Numbered from the stretch's first letter, positions 25,399 through 35,721 are shown. The stretch is DNA of 64,000 nucleotides from Cyclobacteriaceae bacterium (GCA_025455015.1 JALONI010000004.1:1-64000); one strand, 5' to 3'. The notes: generated by a model not told the origin, from the letters alone. Numbers and translations: made by a program.

Positions 25399-28101
25399 AT
25401 GGCCGAAAAGAAACTTTTTTTGCTCGATGCATACGCGCTGATCTACCGCGCCCACTTTGCCTTTACCAAAAACCCGCGCATCAACTCCAAGGGGCTCAAC
25501 ACCTCCGTGCCTTTCGGGTTTACCAACACCTTGCTGGAGGTGATCACCAAACAGCAGCCTACACACCTCGGGGTGGCCTTTGATACAGCCGCCAAAACGT
25601 TTCGCGATGAGCTGTTTGCCGACTACAAGGCCACCCGGCAAGAAACCCCCGAAGACATCCGGTCGAGTATACCCATCGTCAAGGAAATCATCCGGGGGTT
25701 TGGAATACCCATCATTGAACGGGACGGCTATGAGGCCGATGACGTCATCGGCACACTGGCCACCCAGGCCGCCACGCAGGGCTTCACCGTATACATGATG
25801 ACGCCCGACAAAGACTATGGGCAAATTGTAAAAGACAACGTATTGCTGTACAAACCCGCCTACATGGGCAATAGCGTAGACATCCTGGGGCCAAAGGAAG
25901 TATGCGAGAAGTGGGACATCCAGCAGGTGTCGCAGGTCATTGACATACTGGGCTTGCAGGGCGATGCTTCGGATAACATCCCCGGCATCCCGGGCGTGGG
26001 CCCCAAAACCGCTGCGGACTTGATCAAGCAGTTTGGCACGGTGGAAGACGTGATTGCCAATGCCTCGCAACTGAAGGGCAAACTGAAAGAGCGCGTAGAG
26101 CAGTTTGGAGAACAAGCCATTCTTTCAAAAAAGCTGGCCACCATTGTAACGGATGTGCCCATTGCTTTTGACGAGGAAGGCTTGCGATACACCGGGCCAC
26201 AGGAGTCGCTCAAGCCTATTTTGGAGGAGCTTGAATTCAAGACCATGTTGCCGCGTATTTTTTCCACGGGCAATTCAACTACGGCCTCTGCGGCCGTGGC
26301 CTCTTCGCCCCCGGCCGCCCAACTGTCGATGTTTGCAAATGCGGGGGCTGCCGAGACCCCGCCCTCGAGGGAATTGAATATGGCAAACGTGGCCTACACG
26401 CGCGTGGAAACGGCCGAAGCCCGTGCCTCGCTGGTACAGCGATTGAAGCAGAGCGCCACCGTTGCCGTGGTGATGGTACCGGATAGCGAGTTGCATTTTG
26501 ATTTCCAAGTGGCCGCGCTGGCTTTTGCCGTGCAGCCGGGAGAGGTCTTTTATGTAGCCGATGCCCAACAGTATCTATCGGAATTTGCTACCGTGATGAC
26601 GGATGCAAAGGTTGGCAAAACGGGATATCATCTCAAAGAGGTGCTGATTGCCTTTGGCAAAGTGGGCATCGAGACAAAAGGCGTTTTATTTGACGCCATG
26701 CTGGCTCATTACCTGATTGAGCCGGAGGCTTCGCATGATTTGGGCATCCTGTGCAAACAGTATAATCAGTATGCGTTGTCGGAGGCATCCGGTTTTCAGG
26801 CGGTGTGCGAGCAGGCCGATCAATTACTCCAACTTCGCCCGCGCCTGTGGGCCGACCTGGAGAGCCGCAGGCACACGTTGCTGCTGCGCGATGTGGAAAT
26901 GCCGCTGATGAAGGTGCTGGCAGCCATGGAGCGCGAAGGCGTGACCATTGACGAAGAGGCCCTCAAGTGGATGTCGGAAGGGTTGCGAAAAGATACCGAT
27001 CACATCCAAACAGAAATTTACCAACTGGCGGGCATGGAGTTTAACATCGGCTCGCCCAAGCAACTGGGGGAAGTGCTTTTTGAAAAACTCAGATTGGCAG
27101 ACAAAGCCAAGAAAACAAAAACGGGTCAGTACGCCACGGGCGAGGAAGTATTGATCAAACTGGCGGAAGAACATCCTATCGCCAAAAAGATATTGGAATA
27201 CCGCGAATATGAGAAGCTGCGGAGCACCTATGTGGACGCGTTGCCCAAAATGGTGAGCCCCACGGACAAGCGCATCCACACGGATTACCGGCAGGCCGTG
27301 GCGGCTACGGGGCGGTTGAGTTCCAACAATCCAAATCTGCAAAACATACCCATCCGCACGGAGCGCGGCCGCCAGATACGCAGTGCCTTTGTGCCGCGCG
27401 GCAAGGAATATCGGTTTATGTCGGCCGACTATAGCCAAATTGAATTGCGTATTGCGGCCTCGTTTGCCAACGATGCTACCATGATTGAAGCCTTTCGCAC
27501 CAAGCGCGACATTCACTCGACCACCGCGGCCAAAGTGTTTGGCGTGCCGCTGGATAAAGTTACGGCCGACATGAGGCGCAAGGCCAAAGAAGTGAACTTT
27601 GGCATCTTGTACGGAAGCACGGCTTTTGGGCTCTCTCAAAATTTGGGCATCAGCAAAACCGAAGCCAACGAAATCATCGAATCCTATTTCAAAGAGTTTT
27701 CGGGCATCAAACGGTACATGGACGACTCGATCAACTTTGCGCGCGAGAAAGAATACGTGGAAACAATTTTGGGCCGCAGGCGCTACCTGCGCGACATCAA
27801 CAGCCGCAACATTACCACCCGCGGTTTTGCCGAGCGCAACGCCATCAACGCGCCCATTCAAGGCAGCGCGGCCGACATCATCAAAATTGCGATGGTGAAC
27901 ATTCACCGCTGGCTGCAAAAGGAAAAACTAAAGACGCGAATGATTTTGCAGGTGCATGACGAACTGATTTTTGACTTGCACCAAGACGAGGTGGATGTGG
28001 TAAAGCCCAAGGTGGTGGAGTTGATGATGCATGCCGTGGTGCTGGACGTACCCATGGAGGTGGAAGTGGGCATTGGCAACCATTGGCTGGAGGCGCATTA
28101 A
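25399..28101 (+). CDS. polA: DNA polymerase I with degenerate 3'-5' exonuclease domain
   Basis: 900 residues. The 5' nuclease domain (1 to ~290) keeps its acidic residues (LLDAYALIYRAH, DGYEADDVIGTLA, TPDKDYGQ). The polymerase domain keeps motif A DYSQIELRI (Asp677), motif B RRKAKEVNFGILYG and motif C VHDELIFD (Asp854). The middle domain has lost proofreading residues: the DTE triplet of E. coli Pol I aligns with VPDSEL-type sequence, KYD aligns with HLKEV, and YAAED aligns with AVCEQ. It should fill gaps and remove RNA primers without proofreading. Confidence 0.97.
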   Translation: MAEKKLFLLDAYALIYRAHFAFTKNPRINSKGLNTSVPFGFTNTLLEVITKQQPTHLGVAFDTAAKTFRDELFADYKATRQETPEDIRSSIPIVKEIIRGFGIPIIERDGYEADDVIGTLATQAATQGFTVYMMTPDKDYGQIVKDNVLLYKPAYMGNSVDILGPKEVCEKWDIQQVSQVIDILGLQGDASDNIPGIPGVGPKTAADLIKQFGTVEDVIANASQLKGKLKERVEQFGEQAILSKKLATIVTDVPIAFDEEGLRYTGPQESLKPILEELEFKTMLPRIFSTGNSTTASAAVASSPPAAQLSMFANAGAAETPPSRELNMANVAYTRVETAEARASLVQRLKQSATVAVVMVPDSELHFDFQVAALAFAVQPGEVFYVADAQQYLSEFATVMTDAKVGKTGYHLKEVLIAFGKVGIETKGVLFDAMLAHYLIEPEASHDLGILCKQYNQYALSEASGFQAVCEQADQLLQLRPRLWADLESRRHTLLLRDVEMPLMKVLAAMEREGVTIDEEALKWMSEGLRKDTDHIQTEIYQLAGMEFNIGSPKQLGEVLFEKLRLADKAKKTKTGQYATGEEVLIKLAEEHPIAKKILEYREYEKLRSTYVDALPKMVSPTDKRIHTDYRQAVAATGRLSSNNPNLQNIPIRTERGRQIRSAFVPRGKEYRFMSADYSQIELRIAASFANDATMIEAFRTKRDIHSTTAAKVFGVPLDKVTADMRRKAKEVNFGILYGSTAFGLSQNLGISKTEANEIIESYFKEFSGIKRYMDDSINFAREKEYVETILGRRRYLRDINSRNITTRGFAERNAINAPIQGSAADIIKIAMVNIHRWLQKEKLKTRMILQVHDELIFDLHQDEVDVVKPKVVELMMHAVVLDVPMEVEVGIGNHWLEAH

Positions 28102-28150
28102 TTGCCCAAGCTGAAGTTTGATGACGTATGAGACATAACTGCATGGAATC

Positions 28151-29866
28151 ATGAAAAGGTGGCCCGGTATCTGGTTGGTGGCGTTGATCGCTTGTACAAC
28201 GCCCACGCCCGAGCGCGATACGCCAACCACGGAAAAATGGTGGAAGGAAGCCATCGTGTATCAGATATACCCCCGCAGTTTCAAGGACAGCGATGGCGAT
28301 GGTGTGGGTGATTTGAAAGGAATCATATCGCGGCTGGACTACCTCAAAAGCCTGGGAGTTGACGTGGTTTGGATAAACCCGATCTATCAGTCGCCCAACT
28401 TTGACAATGGGTATGACATCAGTGATTACCGGACCATCCAGCCTGAGTTTGGCACCATGGATGACTTCGATCAACTATTGCGGGGATTGCACCAACGCGG
28501 CATAAAGCTCGTGATGGACTTGGTGGTGAATCATTCCAGCCATGAGCATGCGTGGTTTCGGCAATCACGCGCCAGCCGTACCAATCCCTACCGGAAATAT
28601 TACCACTGGTGGCCGGCCGAGAAGGGAAAGCCAAATCCCCGCTTCAGTTTTTTTGATGTGGCGGGCGATGCGTGGCAATATGACTCCGCCTCTGATGCCT
28701 ACTACCTTCATTATTTTGCTGACCAACAGCCGGATTTAAACTGGGAAAATCCCCAGGTGCGAAAGGAAATACATGACATCATGCGCTTTTGGGCCGACAA
28801 GGGCATTGATGGGTTTCGTTTGGATGCCTTTCAATATGCTGCCAAAGACACAGCCTTTCCCGTGTTGCCCGCAGGCTACGAAAAGAATATTGCCCAGCAC
28901 TACGGCATGAAGCCCGCATTACATGTCTATCTTCAAGAGATGAACAACGAAATCTTTAGCGCCTACGATGTGATGACTGTGGCCGAGGGTGCCGGCAGTT
29001 CGTTTGCCGATGCCCACGCGTTGGTCGATGAAGATCGGAAGGAATTGAACATCGCCTACCATTTCGATGCCATCGACATTGGCAAAGACAAAGGCCGCTA
29101 TGACTTGGTTGAATTCAAGCGCGTGTTCTCCCGATGGGACAGTGCCTTTGCGCGCGATGGCTGGCTGGCTGTGTACCTGGCCAATCATGACAATGCGCGC
29201 ATGGTGAGCCGTTTTGGAAACGATTCGGATGCCTTTCGGACAGTATCCTCCAAGATGCTCACCGCTTTTTTGATGACCATGCGGGGCACGCCCTTTTATT
29301 ATTTCGGTGACGAACTGGGCATGACCAACATTCGGTTTGACCACATCGAAGACTATCGCGATATCGAAACCCGGAACAAGTACCTGAAAGCCAAACAGGA
29401 AGGAGCCGATTTAGACCAGTTCATGGAAACGCAGAAGCGCATCGCTCGCGATAACGGACGTACCCCCTTTCCATGGGACAGCACCGCACAAGGTGGGTTT
29501 ACCACGGGCACGCCATGGCTGGCGGTGAATCGCAATTACCGCCAGATAAACGCGGCTGCCCAAGAATCAGACCCGCAATCGGAACTCAACTTCTTTCGTG
29601 CGGCTGTAACGTTGCGAAAACAAAACCGCGCCCTCGTTTATGGATCGTATGCACAACTGGCCCCCAAGCATCCATCAATCTATGCGTACACACGCACGTA
29701 CCAAAACGACAGGTGGGTGGTGGTGCTCAACTTCTCAGACCAGCTCGTGCGCTGGCAAAGCCCTGTTGATTTGGCGCATGCCCGGGTGCAGCTCAACAAC
29801 TATGACCAACACGAAATCGGCAGCTACCGGCCGTACCAGGCCGTGGTTTATCAATTACGCCCATGA
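28151..29866 (+). CDS. GH13 alpha-glucosidase-type glycoside hydrolase, lipoprotein
   Basis: 571 residues. [15 protein letters not shown] has a lipobox with Cys15, placing the enzyme on a membrane outside the cytoplasm. The GH13 regions are complete: [15 protein letters not shown] with nucleophile Asp225, TVAEGAG with acid/base Glu279, and [10 protein letters not shown] with the third Asp347. The architecture ([26 protein letters not shown]) is of the oligo-1,6-glucosidase/alpha-glucosidase/trehalose-hydrolase group. It would split short alpha-glucans. It lies 49 bp after polA, and its 3' end overlaps the convergent isomerase-like gene by 12 bp. Confidence 0.9.
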   Translation: MKRWPGIWLVALIACTTPTPERDTPTTEKWWKEAIVYQIYPRSFKDSDGDGVGDLKGIISRLDYLKSLGVDVVWINPIYQSPNFDNGYDISDYRTIQPEFGTMDDFDQLLRGLHQRGIKLVMDLVVNHSSHEHAWFRQSRASRTNPYRKYYHWWPAEKGKPNPRFSFFDVAGDAWQYDSASDAYYLHYFADQQPDLNWENPQVRKEIHDIMRFWADKGIDGFRLDAFQYAAKDTAFPVLPAGYEKNIAQHYGMKPALHVYLQEMNNEIFSAYDVMTVAEGAGSSFADAHALVDEDRKELNIAYHFDAIDIGKDKGRYDLVEFKRVFSRWDSAFARDGWLAVYLANHDNARMVSRFGNDSDAFRTVSSKMLTAFLMTMRGTPFYYFGDELGMTNIRFDHIEDYRDIETRNKYLKAKQEGADLDQFMETQKRIARDNGRTPFPWDSTAQGGFTTGTPWLAVNRNYRQINAAAQESDPQSELNFFRAAVTLRKQNRALVYGSYAQLAPKHPSIYAYTRTYQNDRWVVVLNFSDQLVRWQSPVDLAHARVQLNNYDQHEIGSYRPYQAVVYQLRP

Positions 29867-30841
29867 CCCTACCTTTTCCAACAAACGCTTGGTGGCCCTG
29901 ATGCCCTCCGGTTCCGACAACTCGCTTCCTTCGTATTCAATGCCAATGTAGCCGGTATACCCCGCGGCCTTTACAATGGGTAACATTTTGGCATAGTCCG
30001 TTTCAATACAGTTGCCCGTAGCGTCAAAGTTATTGGACTTGGCGCTGACGCCCTTGGCAAAAGGCATCAGCTCTTCTACCCCAAGGTATCGGTCATACAT
30101 TTCCGCACAAGGCGATTCCCACATGTCTCCTTTTTCCCTGCGCACGCAAAAGTTTCCAAAGTCGGGCAGCGTGCCGCAGTTCGGCAACCCTACTGCGCGC
30201 ATGACACCGCTCAGCCATTTTCCATCGGAAGAGTAGCCCCCGTGGTTCTCCACAATCACGTTGATGCCCAGCGGCTGTGCGAACTCGCTGAGTTTGCGCA
30301 AACCATCCGTGCCTGCCTTTGCCACTTCCTCGGCCGTGCCGATGCCAAAGCAGTTCACGCGTATGCTGTGGCATCCGAGAAATTTGGCTGCCTCCACCCA
30401 CTTGAAATGATTTTCCACGGCCTCTTGTCGTTTCTTGGCATCCAGGTTGGCCATCTCGCCTTCGCCATCGCACATGATCAGCACGCTGGTCACACCCAGG
30501 TCGTCACAGCGCTTTTTTAGTTCGGTCAGGTAAGCGGTGTCTTTTGCTTTGTCTTTGAAAAACGAGTTGACATACTCTACGGCCGAAATGCCAAAGTCGT
30601 TTTTGGCTTTGGCGGGAAAATCCAGATTAGTAAATTCATTGGCGTAAAGAGCTTTGTGTAAACTCCATTCAGCCAACGAGATTTTAAAGAAGGGTTGACG
30701 ATCGGGCGGGGCAACCGAGGTAGAATCGGTCGTTGTCTCGCGGGCCGACTTGGGTGAGCAGGCCTGCCAGAGCGGGTGTGCGAATGTAACACCGGCCGCA
30801 GCCCAGCCAAGTGTTTTGAGGAATTGTCTGCGGTTGTTCAT
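29855..30841 (-). CDS. exported sugar phosphate isomerase/epimerase-like TIM barrel
   Basis: 328 residues of the xylose-isomerase-like TIM-barrel family ([45 protein letters not shown], with Glu, Asp and His ligands for a metal). The N-terminus is a Tat signal ([16 protein letters not shown]) followed by a lipobox (LWQAC, Cys28). It is therefore folded in the cytoplasm, exported and probably lipidated. A periplasmic sugar epimerase or endoisomerase role is inferred. Its substrate may come from the neighbouring GH13 enzyme, but that is speculative. Confidence 0.82.
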   Translation of the reverse strand: MNNRRQFLKTLGWAAAGVTFAHPLWQACSPKSARETTTDSTSVAPPDRQPFFKISLAEWSLHKALYANEFTNLDFPAKAKNDFGISAVEYVNSFFKDKAKDTAYLTELKKRCDDLGVTSVLIMCDGEGEMANLDAKKRQEAVENHFKWVEAAKFLGCHSIRVNCFGIGTAEEVAKAGTDGLRKLSEFAQPLGINVIVENHGGYSSDGKWLSGVMRAVGLPNCGTLPDFGNFCVRREKGDMWESPCAEMYDRYLGVEELMPFAKGVSAKSNNFDATGNCIETDYAKMLPIVKAAGYTGYIGIEYEGSELSEPEGIRATKRLLEKVGSWA

Positions 30842-31059
30842 GGGGTGGGTTTTTCAGGAGAGAAATGTAGGTTTTTTTTGAGGCAATCAATAGGGTTTGA
30901 GGGCCCAACGTAGACTGCCTTTATTTAAACGGTTGCCTGCGCCCGTAGGCCGAGAGCGTTGTACGTACCGGAAAAAGTATTCGGTGAGATGGTTCCAAAC
31001 AGACAATCGAAGTTTTTCTACGGGGTAATGGAGGTTTGTGGCGTGCGTAAATATGACTG

Positions 31060-32172
31060 TCAAAACGCCTGCCCGTGTGTTTTTTTCATCAGAAAATGGG
31101 CCACCGGTTTGACGTGTCTCGCCAATTGCACAGCCATGTTGCTCGTCCACTCGCGGCCAAACAAGTTTTGAATCTGTCGGCCCGCCCACAGCCGCTTTTT
31201 GAACAGGGCGTTCCACCGGGCGGCATAGTCGGCCTCCAATTGGGCGCGCCCGTAGCCAGGATTGACGCAGAAACGATGCACATACTCGCTCACTACGTTG
31301 GCCGAATGAATGGCCATGGCCATGCCGTTGCCACACAGCGGGGTGATCATGCCGGCCGCATCGCCTGTCATCAACACATGGTTGTACACAGGCTCCTTTG
31401 TTTCAAAAGTAATCTCGTTGATCACCTCGGGTTTGTCAAACAGAAACTCAGACTCCGCAAAAATGCGCTTTAGAAAGGGATTGCGATGAAGTACGGCTTT
31501 TTCCATTTCCGGAATGTGTCCGTATCGTTTCACATTGTCGCGATGGGTGAGATAGCAGAGGTTTGTCTTGCCTTCTTCAATGCGGCTGATGCCGCAGTAC
31601 CCATCGTTGAAATTGTGCAGCGCAATCACATCGGCTGGATGGTCTGTGCGGATGTGGTACTTGACACCCACATACGGTGAGCGCTTCTTGATGAAGGAAC
31701 GCCCCAGCGACACATCCAGGCGCGAGCGTTTACCAAAACTGCCCAACACCACATCGGCCCGAACGGTTTTGCCCGCGGTCTGTATGTCAAATCCATCGCC
31801 TTCGAACGAAAGCGCGGTTACCTCGGTATTGTCTGACACGGTGGCACCCTGCGCGCGTGCCTTTTCCACCAGAAATGAATCAAGCGAATAACGACTGATG
31901 CCAAAGCCCCCCAGGTCCAGCGGTATTTCGGCCAACGCCCCGTTTACCGAGGTAAGCTGAAAGCGCGTAAACCGGGGCGGTGAAAATTTTTCGGGGAAAG
32001 CATCCAACGATTGGAGGTAAGGGATGACCTCGTTGGAAATGTACTCGCCACAGACGCGGTGAAACGGGTAGTGCTTGCGTTCAAATACGGTGCATGGCAC
32101 CCCGCGTTTAGCCAGGTCAATGGCCGCCACCAAGCCGGCCAAGCCTCCCCCCACAATGGCAACGTGTTTCAT
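31060..32172 (-). CDS. FAD-dependent oxidoreductase, geranylgeranyl-reductase-like
   Basis: 370 residues. MKHVAIVGGGLAGLVAAIDLAKRG is the GxGxxG dinucleotide-binding motif, followed by FERKHYPFHRVCGEYIS. GDAAGMITPLCGNGMAMAIHSA is the second FAD motif. Relatives reduce double bonds or hydroxylate isoprenoid or polyketide products, often in pigment pathways of this phylum. No polyketide or terpene gene is next to it. The start at 32172 is chosen because the FAD motif begins there. The 218 bp downstream of it hold no supported gene. Confidence 0.83.
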   Translation of the reverse strand: MKHVAIVGGGLAGLVAAIDLAKRGVPCTVFERKHYPFHRVCGEYISNEVIPYLQSLDAFPEKFSPPRFTRFQLTSVNGALAEIPLDLGGFGISRYSLDSFLVEKARAQGATVSDNTEVTALSFEGDGFDIQTAGKTVRADVVLGSFGKRSRLDVSLGRSFIKKRSPYVGVKYHIRTDHPADVIALHNFNDGYCGISRIEEGKTNLCYLTHRDNVKRYGHIPEMEKAVLHRNPFLKRIFAESEFLFDKPEVINEITFETKEPVYNHVLMTGDAAGMITPLCGNGMAMAIHSANVVSEYVHRFCVNPGYGRAQLEADYAARWNALFKKRLWAGRQIQNLFGREWTSNMAVQLARHVKPVAHFLMKKTHGQAF

Positions 32173-32222
32173 CTCTGCGAGAACAAGCAATAGACCGCGA
32201 AGTTACACGGAAACAGAAAAAA

Positions 32223-32747
32223 CTACGTGACCAACCGGTCAATTTGCGGTTGGTGATGACGCACATGTTCGCCAAAAAAAGTCACCGTTTGCAAAATGTT
32301 GAGGCGACCGGCAAAGGGATGTTTAAAGATTTTTTTGCGCACGTCTTGTTCGGAAAACTCGTCCAGGAGCTTTTTGAGCTCGCCCCGCTGGTGCGCCCAT
32401 GCTTCGCGGGCTTGCTCCAGCGAGGCGAACGCTGGAGTGGAGGCCACCACGGCTTTGGGGGCGCGGTAACGGAAGCCGATGCGTTGCGAAACCTTTAGCA
32501 GGAAGAATTTGAATTCCTCCCAGGGGCCTGTGTTGCCCAAGGTGGCGATGCCCTGTTTTTTCTTGCGGATGTATTGGATGGACAACCGTTCAGCCGTGAC
32601 CAGGTGCGCAACCACCTCCAGGGCCGACCAGCTTTGGGGCGTGGGTTTGGCCGTCAGCTTGGTTGGCTCAACGGCAGCTAGGTGTGCCATGAGCTGTACC
32701 CGCGCGTTTTCTAAATTATTCAAAAGATTCGATGCTTTTTCAACCAT
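32223..32747 (-). CDS. DinB-family four-helix protein
   Basis: 174 residues with the DinB/YfiT four-helix pattern: PQSWSALEVVAHLVTAERLSI with the first His ligand and TFFGEHVRHHQPQIDRL with the last His pair. Members bind a divalent metal and several act as thiol-dependent transferases (bacillithiol or mycothiol type). The substrate is unknown. It is separated by about 50 bp from the flavoprotein gene downstream and divergent from the CD225 gene. Confidence 0.84.
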   Translation of the reverse strand: MVEKASNLLNNLENARVQLMAHLAAVEPTKLTAKPTPQSWSALEVVAHLVTAERLSIQYIRKKKQGIATLGNTGPWEEFKFFLLKVSQRIGFRYRAPKAVVASTPAFASLEQAREAWAHQRGELKKLLDEFSEQDVRKKIFKHPFAGRLNILQTVTFFGEHVRHHQPQIDRLVT

Positions 32748-32856
32748 TTGTCAAAGGACAGAAATTTTTGGGGCAACCAAAAAAGGGATGGGGTATTGGT
32801 GCGACAAATTGATTTTTCTACATTTATACCCTAACCTCACCTAACATTTATCAAAT

Positions 32857-33144
32857 ATGCAAAACACTGTTGGACAGCAACCCCCCAAAACTTGGTTGGT
32901 TGAGTCAATTTTAGTCACCATCTTCTGTTGCCTGCCATTGGGCATCGTGGGAATTGTCAATGCCTCGGGCGTGGAGTCAAAATTTCGTGCAGGTGATGTT
33001 GATGGAGCTAAGCGGGCTTCCGAACAAGCGGGCAAATGGACAAAAATCGGGTTCTTTGTTGGGATAGGCGCCTATGCTCTCTACATACTTTTCTTTGTGG
33101 TGCTGGGCGTTGGTGCCGGCATGATGGGTGGTGGCTTCGAGTAA
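32857..33144 (+). CDS. CD225/dispanin-family membrane protein
   Basis: 95 residues with two membrane helices (residues ~18-37 and ~68-90) and a short loop between them (KFRAGDVDGAKRASEQAGKWTKIG), the layout of CD225/dispanin proteins. The first helix contains the CCLPLG-type motif of the family (TIFCCLPLGIVGIV). It lies at the inner membrane. Function in bacteria is unknown. It overlaps the start of the DUF2752 gene. A -7-like TACATTTA lies about 35 bases upstream. Confidence 0.85.
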   Translation: MQNTVGQQPPKTWLVESILVTIFCCLPLGIVGIVNASGVESKFRAGDVDGAKRASEQAGKWTKIGFFVGIGAYALYILFFVVLGVGAGMMGGGFE

Positions 33145-33517
33145 CCGCAACGTAGCAGTTTTATTGGTGGCTTTTTGTGTGTTGGCAGGATTGGGTTTTG
33201 TTTTTAGAAGACTTGATCCTGCGCAACACCCATTTCCAGCCTGTCCTTTTTTAAAAGTAACAGGCTATAAATGCCCCGGTTGCGGCTCACAAAGAGCAAT
33301 TCACCAGTTACTCAATGGCAACTTGAAGCAAGCATTTTTGCTCAATCCACTTCTTGTCATGGCCATCCCGTACATACTTGTCGGATGGATATTTGACTAC
33401 TCCAAATTGAACCAGCAGTGGTTGCGTGTCAGAAGTGCGCTTTATGGACTTCCAGCCATTCGATTGATTTTTGTGGCAATCATAGGCTTTTGGATAGGCA
33501 GAAATATTATGCTATAA
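33128..33517 (+). CDS. DUF2752 membrane protein
   Basis: 129 residues with about three hydrophobic segments and the DUF2752 signature CPFLKVTGYKCPGCGSQRAIHQLLNG, whose Cys residues look like a metal or disulfide site. It starts at GTG 33128 or 33131 within the end of the CD225 gene, so translation is coupled. The CD225-DUF2752 pairing recurs in this phylum. The function is unknown. Its 3' end overlaps the convergent lipid-kinase gene by 11 bp. Confidence 0.83.
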   Translation: MVASSNRNVAVLLVAFCVLAGLGFVFRRLDPAQHPFPACPFLKVTGYKCPGCGSQRAIHQLLNGNLKQAFLLNPLLVMAIPYILVGWIFDYSKLNQQWLRVRSALYGLPAIRLIFVAIIGFWIGRNIML

Positions 33518-34400
33518 ACTTCAACCTTCCGGTAGCCACCGCCACCTTTGCAGGCAAGAAGCCAATCCACTCCCCGTCTGCCTCCACGCCTGCCTCGGTG
33601 GGGCTGGTCAGCACAATCTCGCGGCACGCGGCATAGCGCACCTGTGGATGCCGCAGCATCTTCCCGGCCTTCAGTTGCCCTTGCAGCCGCACAAAATCCC
33701 AAGCGGTGGCCTCCCCCACTAAAAAAATTTCCAGTTGCCCGTCATCAAGTTTTGCCCCGGGGGCAATCGTGAGTTGGTTGCCAAACGATTTGCCGTTGGC
33801 CAGTGCCAGCACGCGGGCATTTCCGGCAAACTGAAACGCATCTGCCCGGGCATACAGCGGCAGCGGGGCAAACGAAAAGAAACTTTCCAGGATGGACACA
33901 AAATAGTTTATGCGCGCCCCGAGCCACCGCGGTTTTCGCGCGATGCGCCTGAGTACGTCCGGCCCCATGCCCACGCTGCATACGTTGATGAAAAACCGCT
34001 TCCGCGTTTCGCCCGTGCCATCGCGGTATTCGATCACCCCCACGTCTACCGGGCGCGTAGATTGCCGCTGGAGAAGATCGGCATACCGGGGCCCGTTCAG
34101 CGTGGCTCCCAGCGTGCGCGCAAAGTCATTGCCCGACCCCAGCGGAATGACGCCCAGCGTGGGCCGCGGCCCCGCAGCCGCCAGGGTGCCGTTCACGACC
34201 TCGTTCAGTGTGCCATCGCCACCGGCCGCCAGCAAGAACTGGCAGGCAGGAGCATGCTGCCGGGCCAAGGCGTGGGCATGGCCGGCATGGGTTGTTTCCA
34301 GCGTGGTGACGTGGTGGGCCCCTAGTGCCGGAAGTATCTCCTGGTAATACCGGGTTTTGGTGCGACTGGCACCGTTCACAATGACGGTGATTTTTGCCAA
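33507..34400 (-). CDS. diacylglycerol/lipid kinase family protein
   Basis: 297 residues with the DAGK catalytic motif AAGGDGTLNEVVNG and LGVIPLGSGNDFART in the N-terminal domain, then the beta-rich C-terminal domain ending ADGEWIG. It phosphorylates a lipid such as diacylglycerol or undecaprenol-like alcohol at the membrane face, substrate not determinable. The start is TTG at 34400 (TTGGCAAAAATC), since no ATG or GTG gives the full N-terminal strand. It lies 4 bases after the TPR gene. Confidence 0.88.
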   Translation of the reverse strand: MAKITVIVNGASRTKTRYYQEILPALGAHHVTTLETTHAGHAHALARQHAPACQFLLAAGGDGTLNEVVNGTLAAAGPRPTLGVIPLGSGNDFARTLGATLNGPRYADLLQRQSTRPVDVGVIEYRDGTGETRKRFFINVCSVGMGPDVLRRIARKPRWLGARINYFVSILESFFSFAPLPLYARADAFQFAGNARVLALANGKSFGNQLTIAPGAKLDDGQLEIFLVGEATAWDFVRLQGQLKAGKMLRHPQVRYAACREIVLTSPTEAGVEADGEWIGFLPAKVAVATGRLKFIA

Positions 34401-34404
34401 TGCG

Positions 34405-35514
34405 CTACTGGCAACTTTTTTTAATCACCGACCGTGCTTCCTGGGAGCCCAACTCCTCGGCATGCTTTAAATCCAAACAGCCGTCATAGTTGTTGTTCAT
34501 GGCCAATTTAACCATGCCGCGCAGGTAGTACGTTTCCGGATCGCCCGGGTAGAGCTCTATGGAGGTGGTGTAGTCCTCAAGAGCACCTTTGTAGTCTTCT
34601 TTTTCTGTTTTACTCAAGGCGCGGTTGTCATAGTAGGCCGAGTTGTCGGCATCGAGTTCCATGGCTTTGGTATAGTCGGCAATGGCTCCGTCATAATCTT
34701 GCAGCGTATGTTTTAGAATGCCGCGCAGGTTATAGGTTTCGGCTTGTTGTCCGTCCAGTTCGATGGCTTTGTTGTAGTCGGCCAGCGCGCCTTTGAAGTC
34801 TTCTTTGGCGCTTTTGGCCAGTGCCCGGTTTTCATATTTCACCGGGTCTTTGGCATCGAGCTTGATGGCCTGGTCATAGTCGGCAATGGCGGCCTCGAAG
34901 TTGCTGGTGTTGTAGCGGGCCACGCCCCGGTAGTTATACAGGTTCGCATCGTCCTTATCCAGTTCAATGGCTTTGGTGTAATCGTCAATGGCGCTCACGT
35001 ACTCACCCAACTCGGCTTTGACCGAGCCTCGATTAAAGTATTTGTCCGCATCCACCGGGCCCAGCTCCAGGGCTTTGGAAAAGTCGAAATAAGCCCCTTC
35101 CAAATCTTCCACATTGTATTTGGCCAGGCCCCGGTTGGTGTAGGCATCGGTAAACTTAGGATGGAAGCGAATGGCCTTGTCCAGGTCTTGAATGGCGCCA
35201 TCGTCATCGCCCAGGCTCAGCTTGGCTTCTGCCCGATCATTGTAGGCTTCCGCCTGGGTGGAGTCGATCTCCAACGCAAAGTTGTAATCACCAATGGCCC
35301 CGTAAAAATCGTTGAGGGCGGCACACGTGCGCCCGCGCCAAAGGAAAGCCTGCTTATTTTTTGGATTGGCCTCCAGTAATTTGGTCAAGTCGCGTTTGGC
35401 CCCGGCAAAGTCCCGGCCTTCAACCTTTTTTTTGGCTGCGTCCAAGGCAGCGTCTGATTGACCGGAGGCGGCAAACCCGGCTATCACCCACAGAAAACAA
35501 AATACTGATCGCAT
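34405..35514 (-). CDS. secreted TPR-array protein
   Basis: 369 residues. Signal peptide (SVFCFLWVIAGFAASGQ), then about nine consecutive 34-residue TPR units, each close to the form YxNRGxAKxxxxDYxGAIxDYxKAIELD. The run ends in a Cys-containing cap (GCLDLKHAEEL; KKSC). TPR arrays bind other proteins, so this is probably a periplasmic scaffold. The units are very similar, suggesting expansion by internal duplication. It lies 4 bases upstream of the lipid kinase gene, so the two form one transcript. Confidence 0.85.
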   Translation of the reverse strand: MRSVFCFLWVIAGFAASGQSDAALDAAKKKVEGRDFAGAKRDLTKLLEANPKNKQAFLWRGRTCAALNDFYGAIGDYNFALEIDSTQAEAYNDRAEAKLSLGDDDGAIQDLDKAIRFHPKFTDAYTNRGLAKYNVEDLEGAYFDFSKALELGPVDADKYFNRGSVKAELGEYVSAIDDYTKAIELDKDDANLYNYRGVARYNTSNFEAAIADYDQAIKLDAKDPVKYENRALAKSAKEDFKGALADYNKAIELDGQQAETYNLRGILKHTLQDYDGAIADYTKAMELDADNSAYYDNRALSKTEKEDYKGALEDYTTSIELYPGDPETYYLRGMVKLAMNNNYDGCLDLKHAEELGSQEARSVIKKSCQ

Positions 35515-35721
35515 GCGGGAAAGTTACAAAAAACCTATCGTTACCGGCACACCCGCCACCGCTCACGGCCCGGCACGCAGCGCGGGTCATGCGGTTTCTT
35601 GTTGGCAGCAGCCCTCCGTGGCCGCCCCGCAGGTACTGTGCACCTTGCGGGTGGCCCGCGGGTCTCTGTTTTCTGTGGGGGTGCCACCAGAAATCGCCAT
35701 CTTTGTACTCAAATTTTTCAC

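Noticed and set aside
26824-27918. 364-residue minus-strand ORF inside polA
   Set aside because: Antisense shadow of a highly conserved gene.
30842-31059. 218-bp gap after the flavoprotein gene, checked for a lost pigment-pathway partner
   Set aside because: No reading frame with recognisable similarity on either strand.
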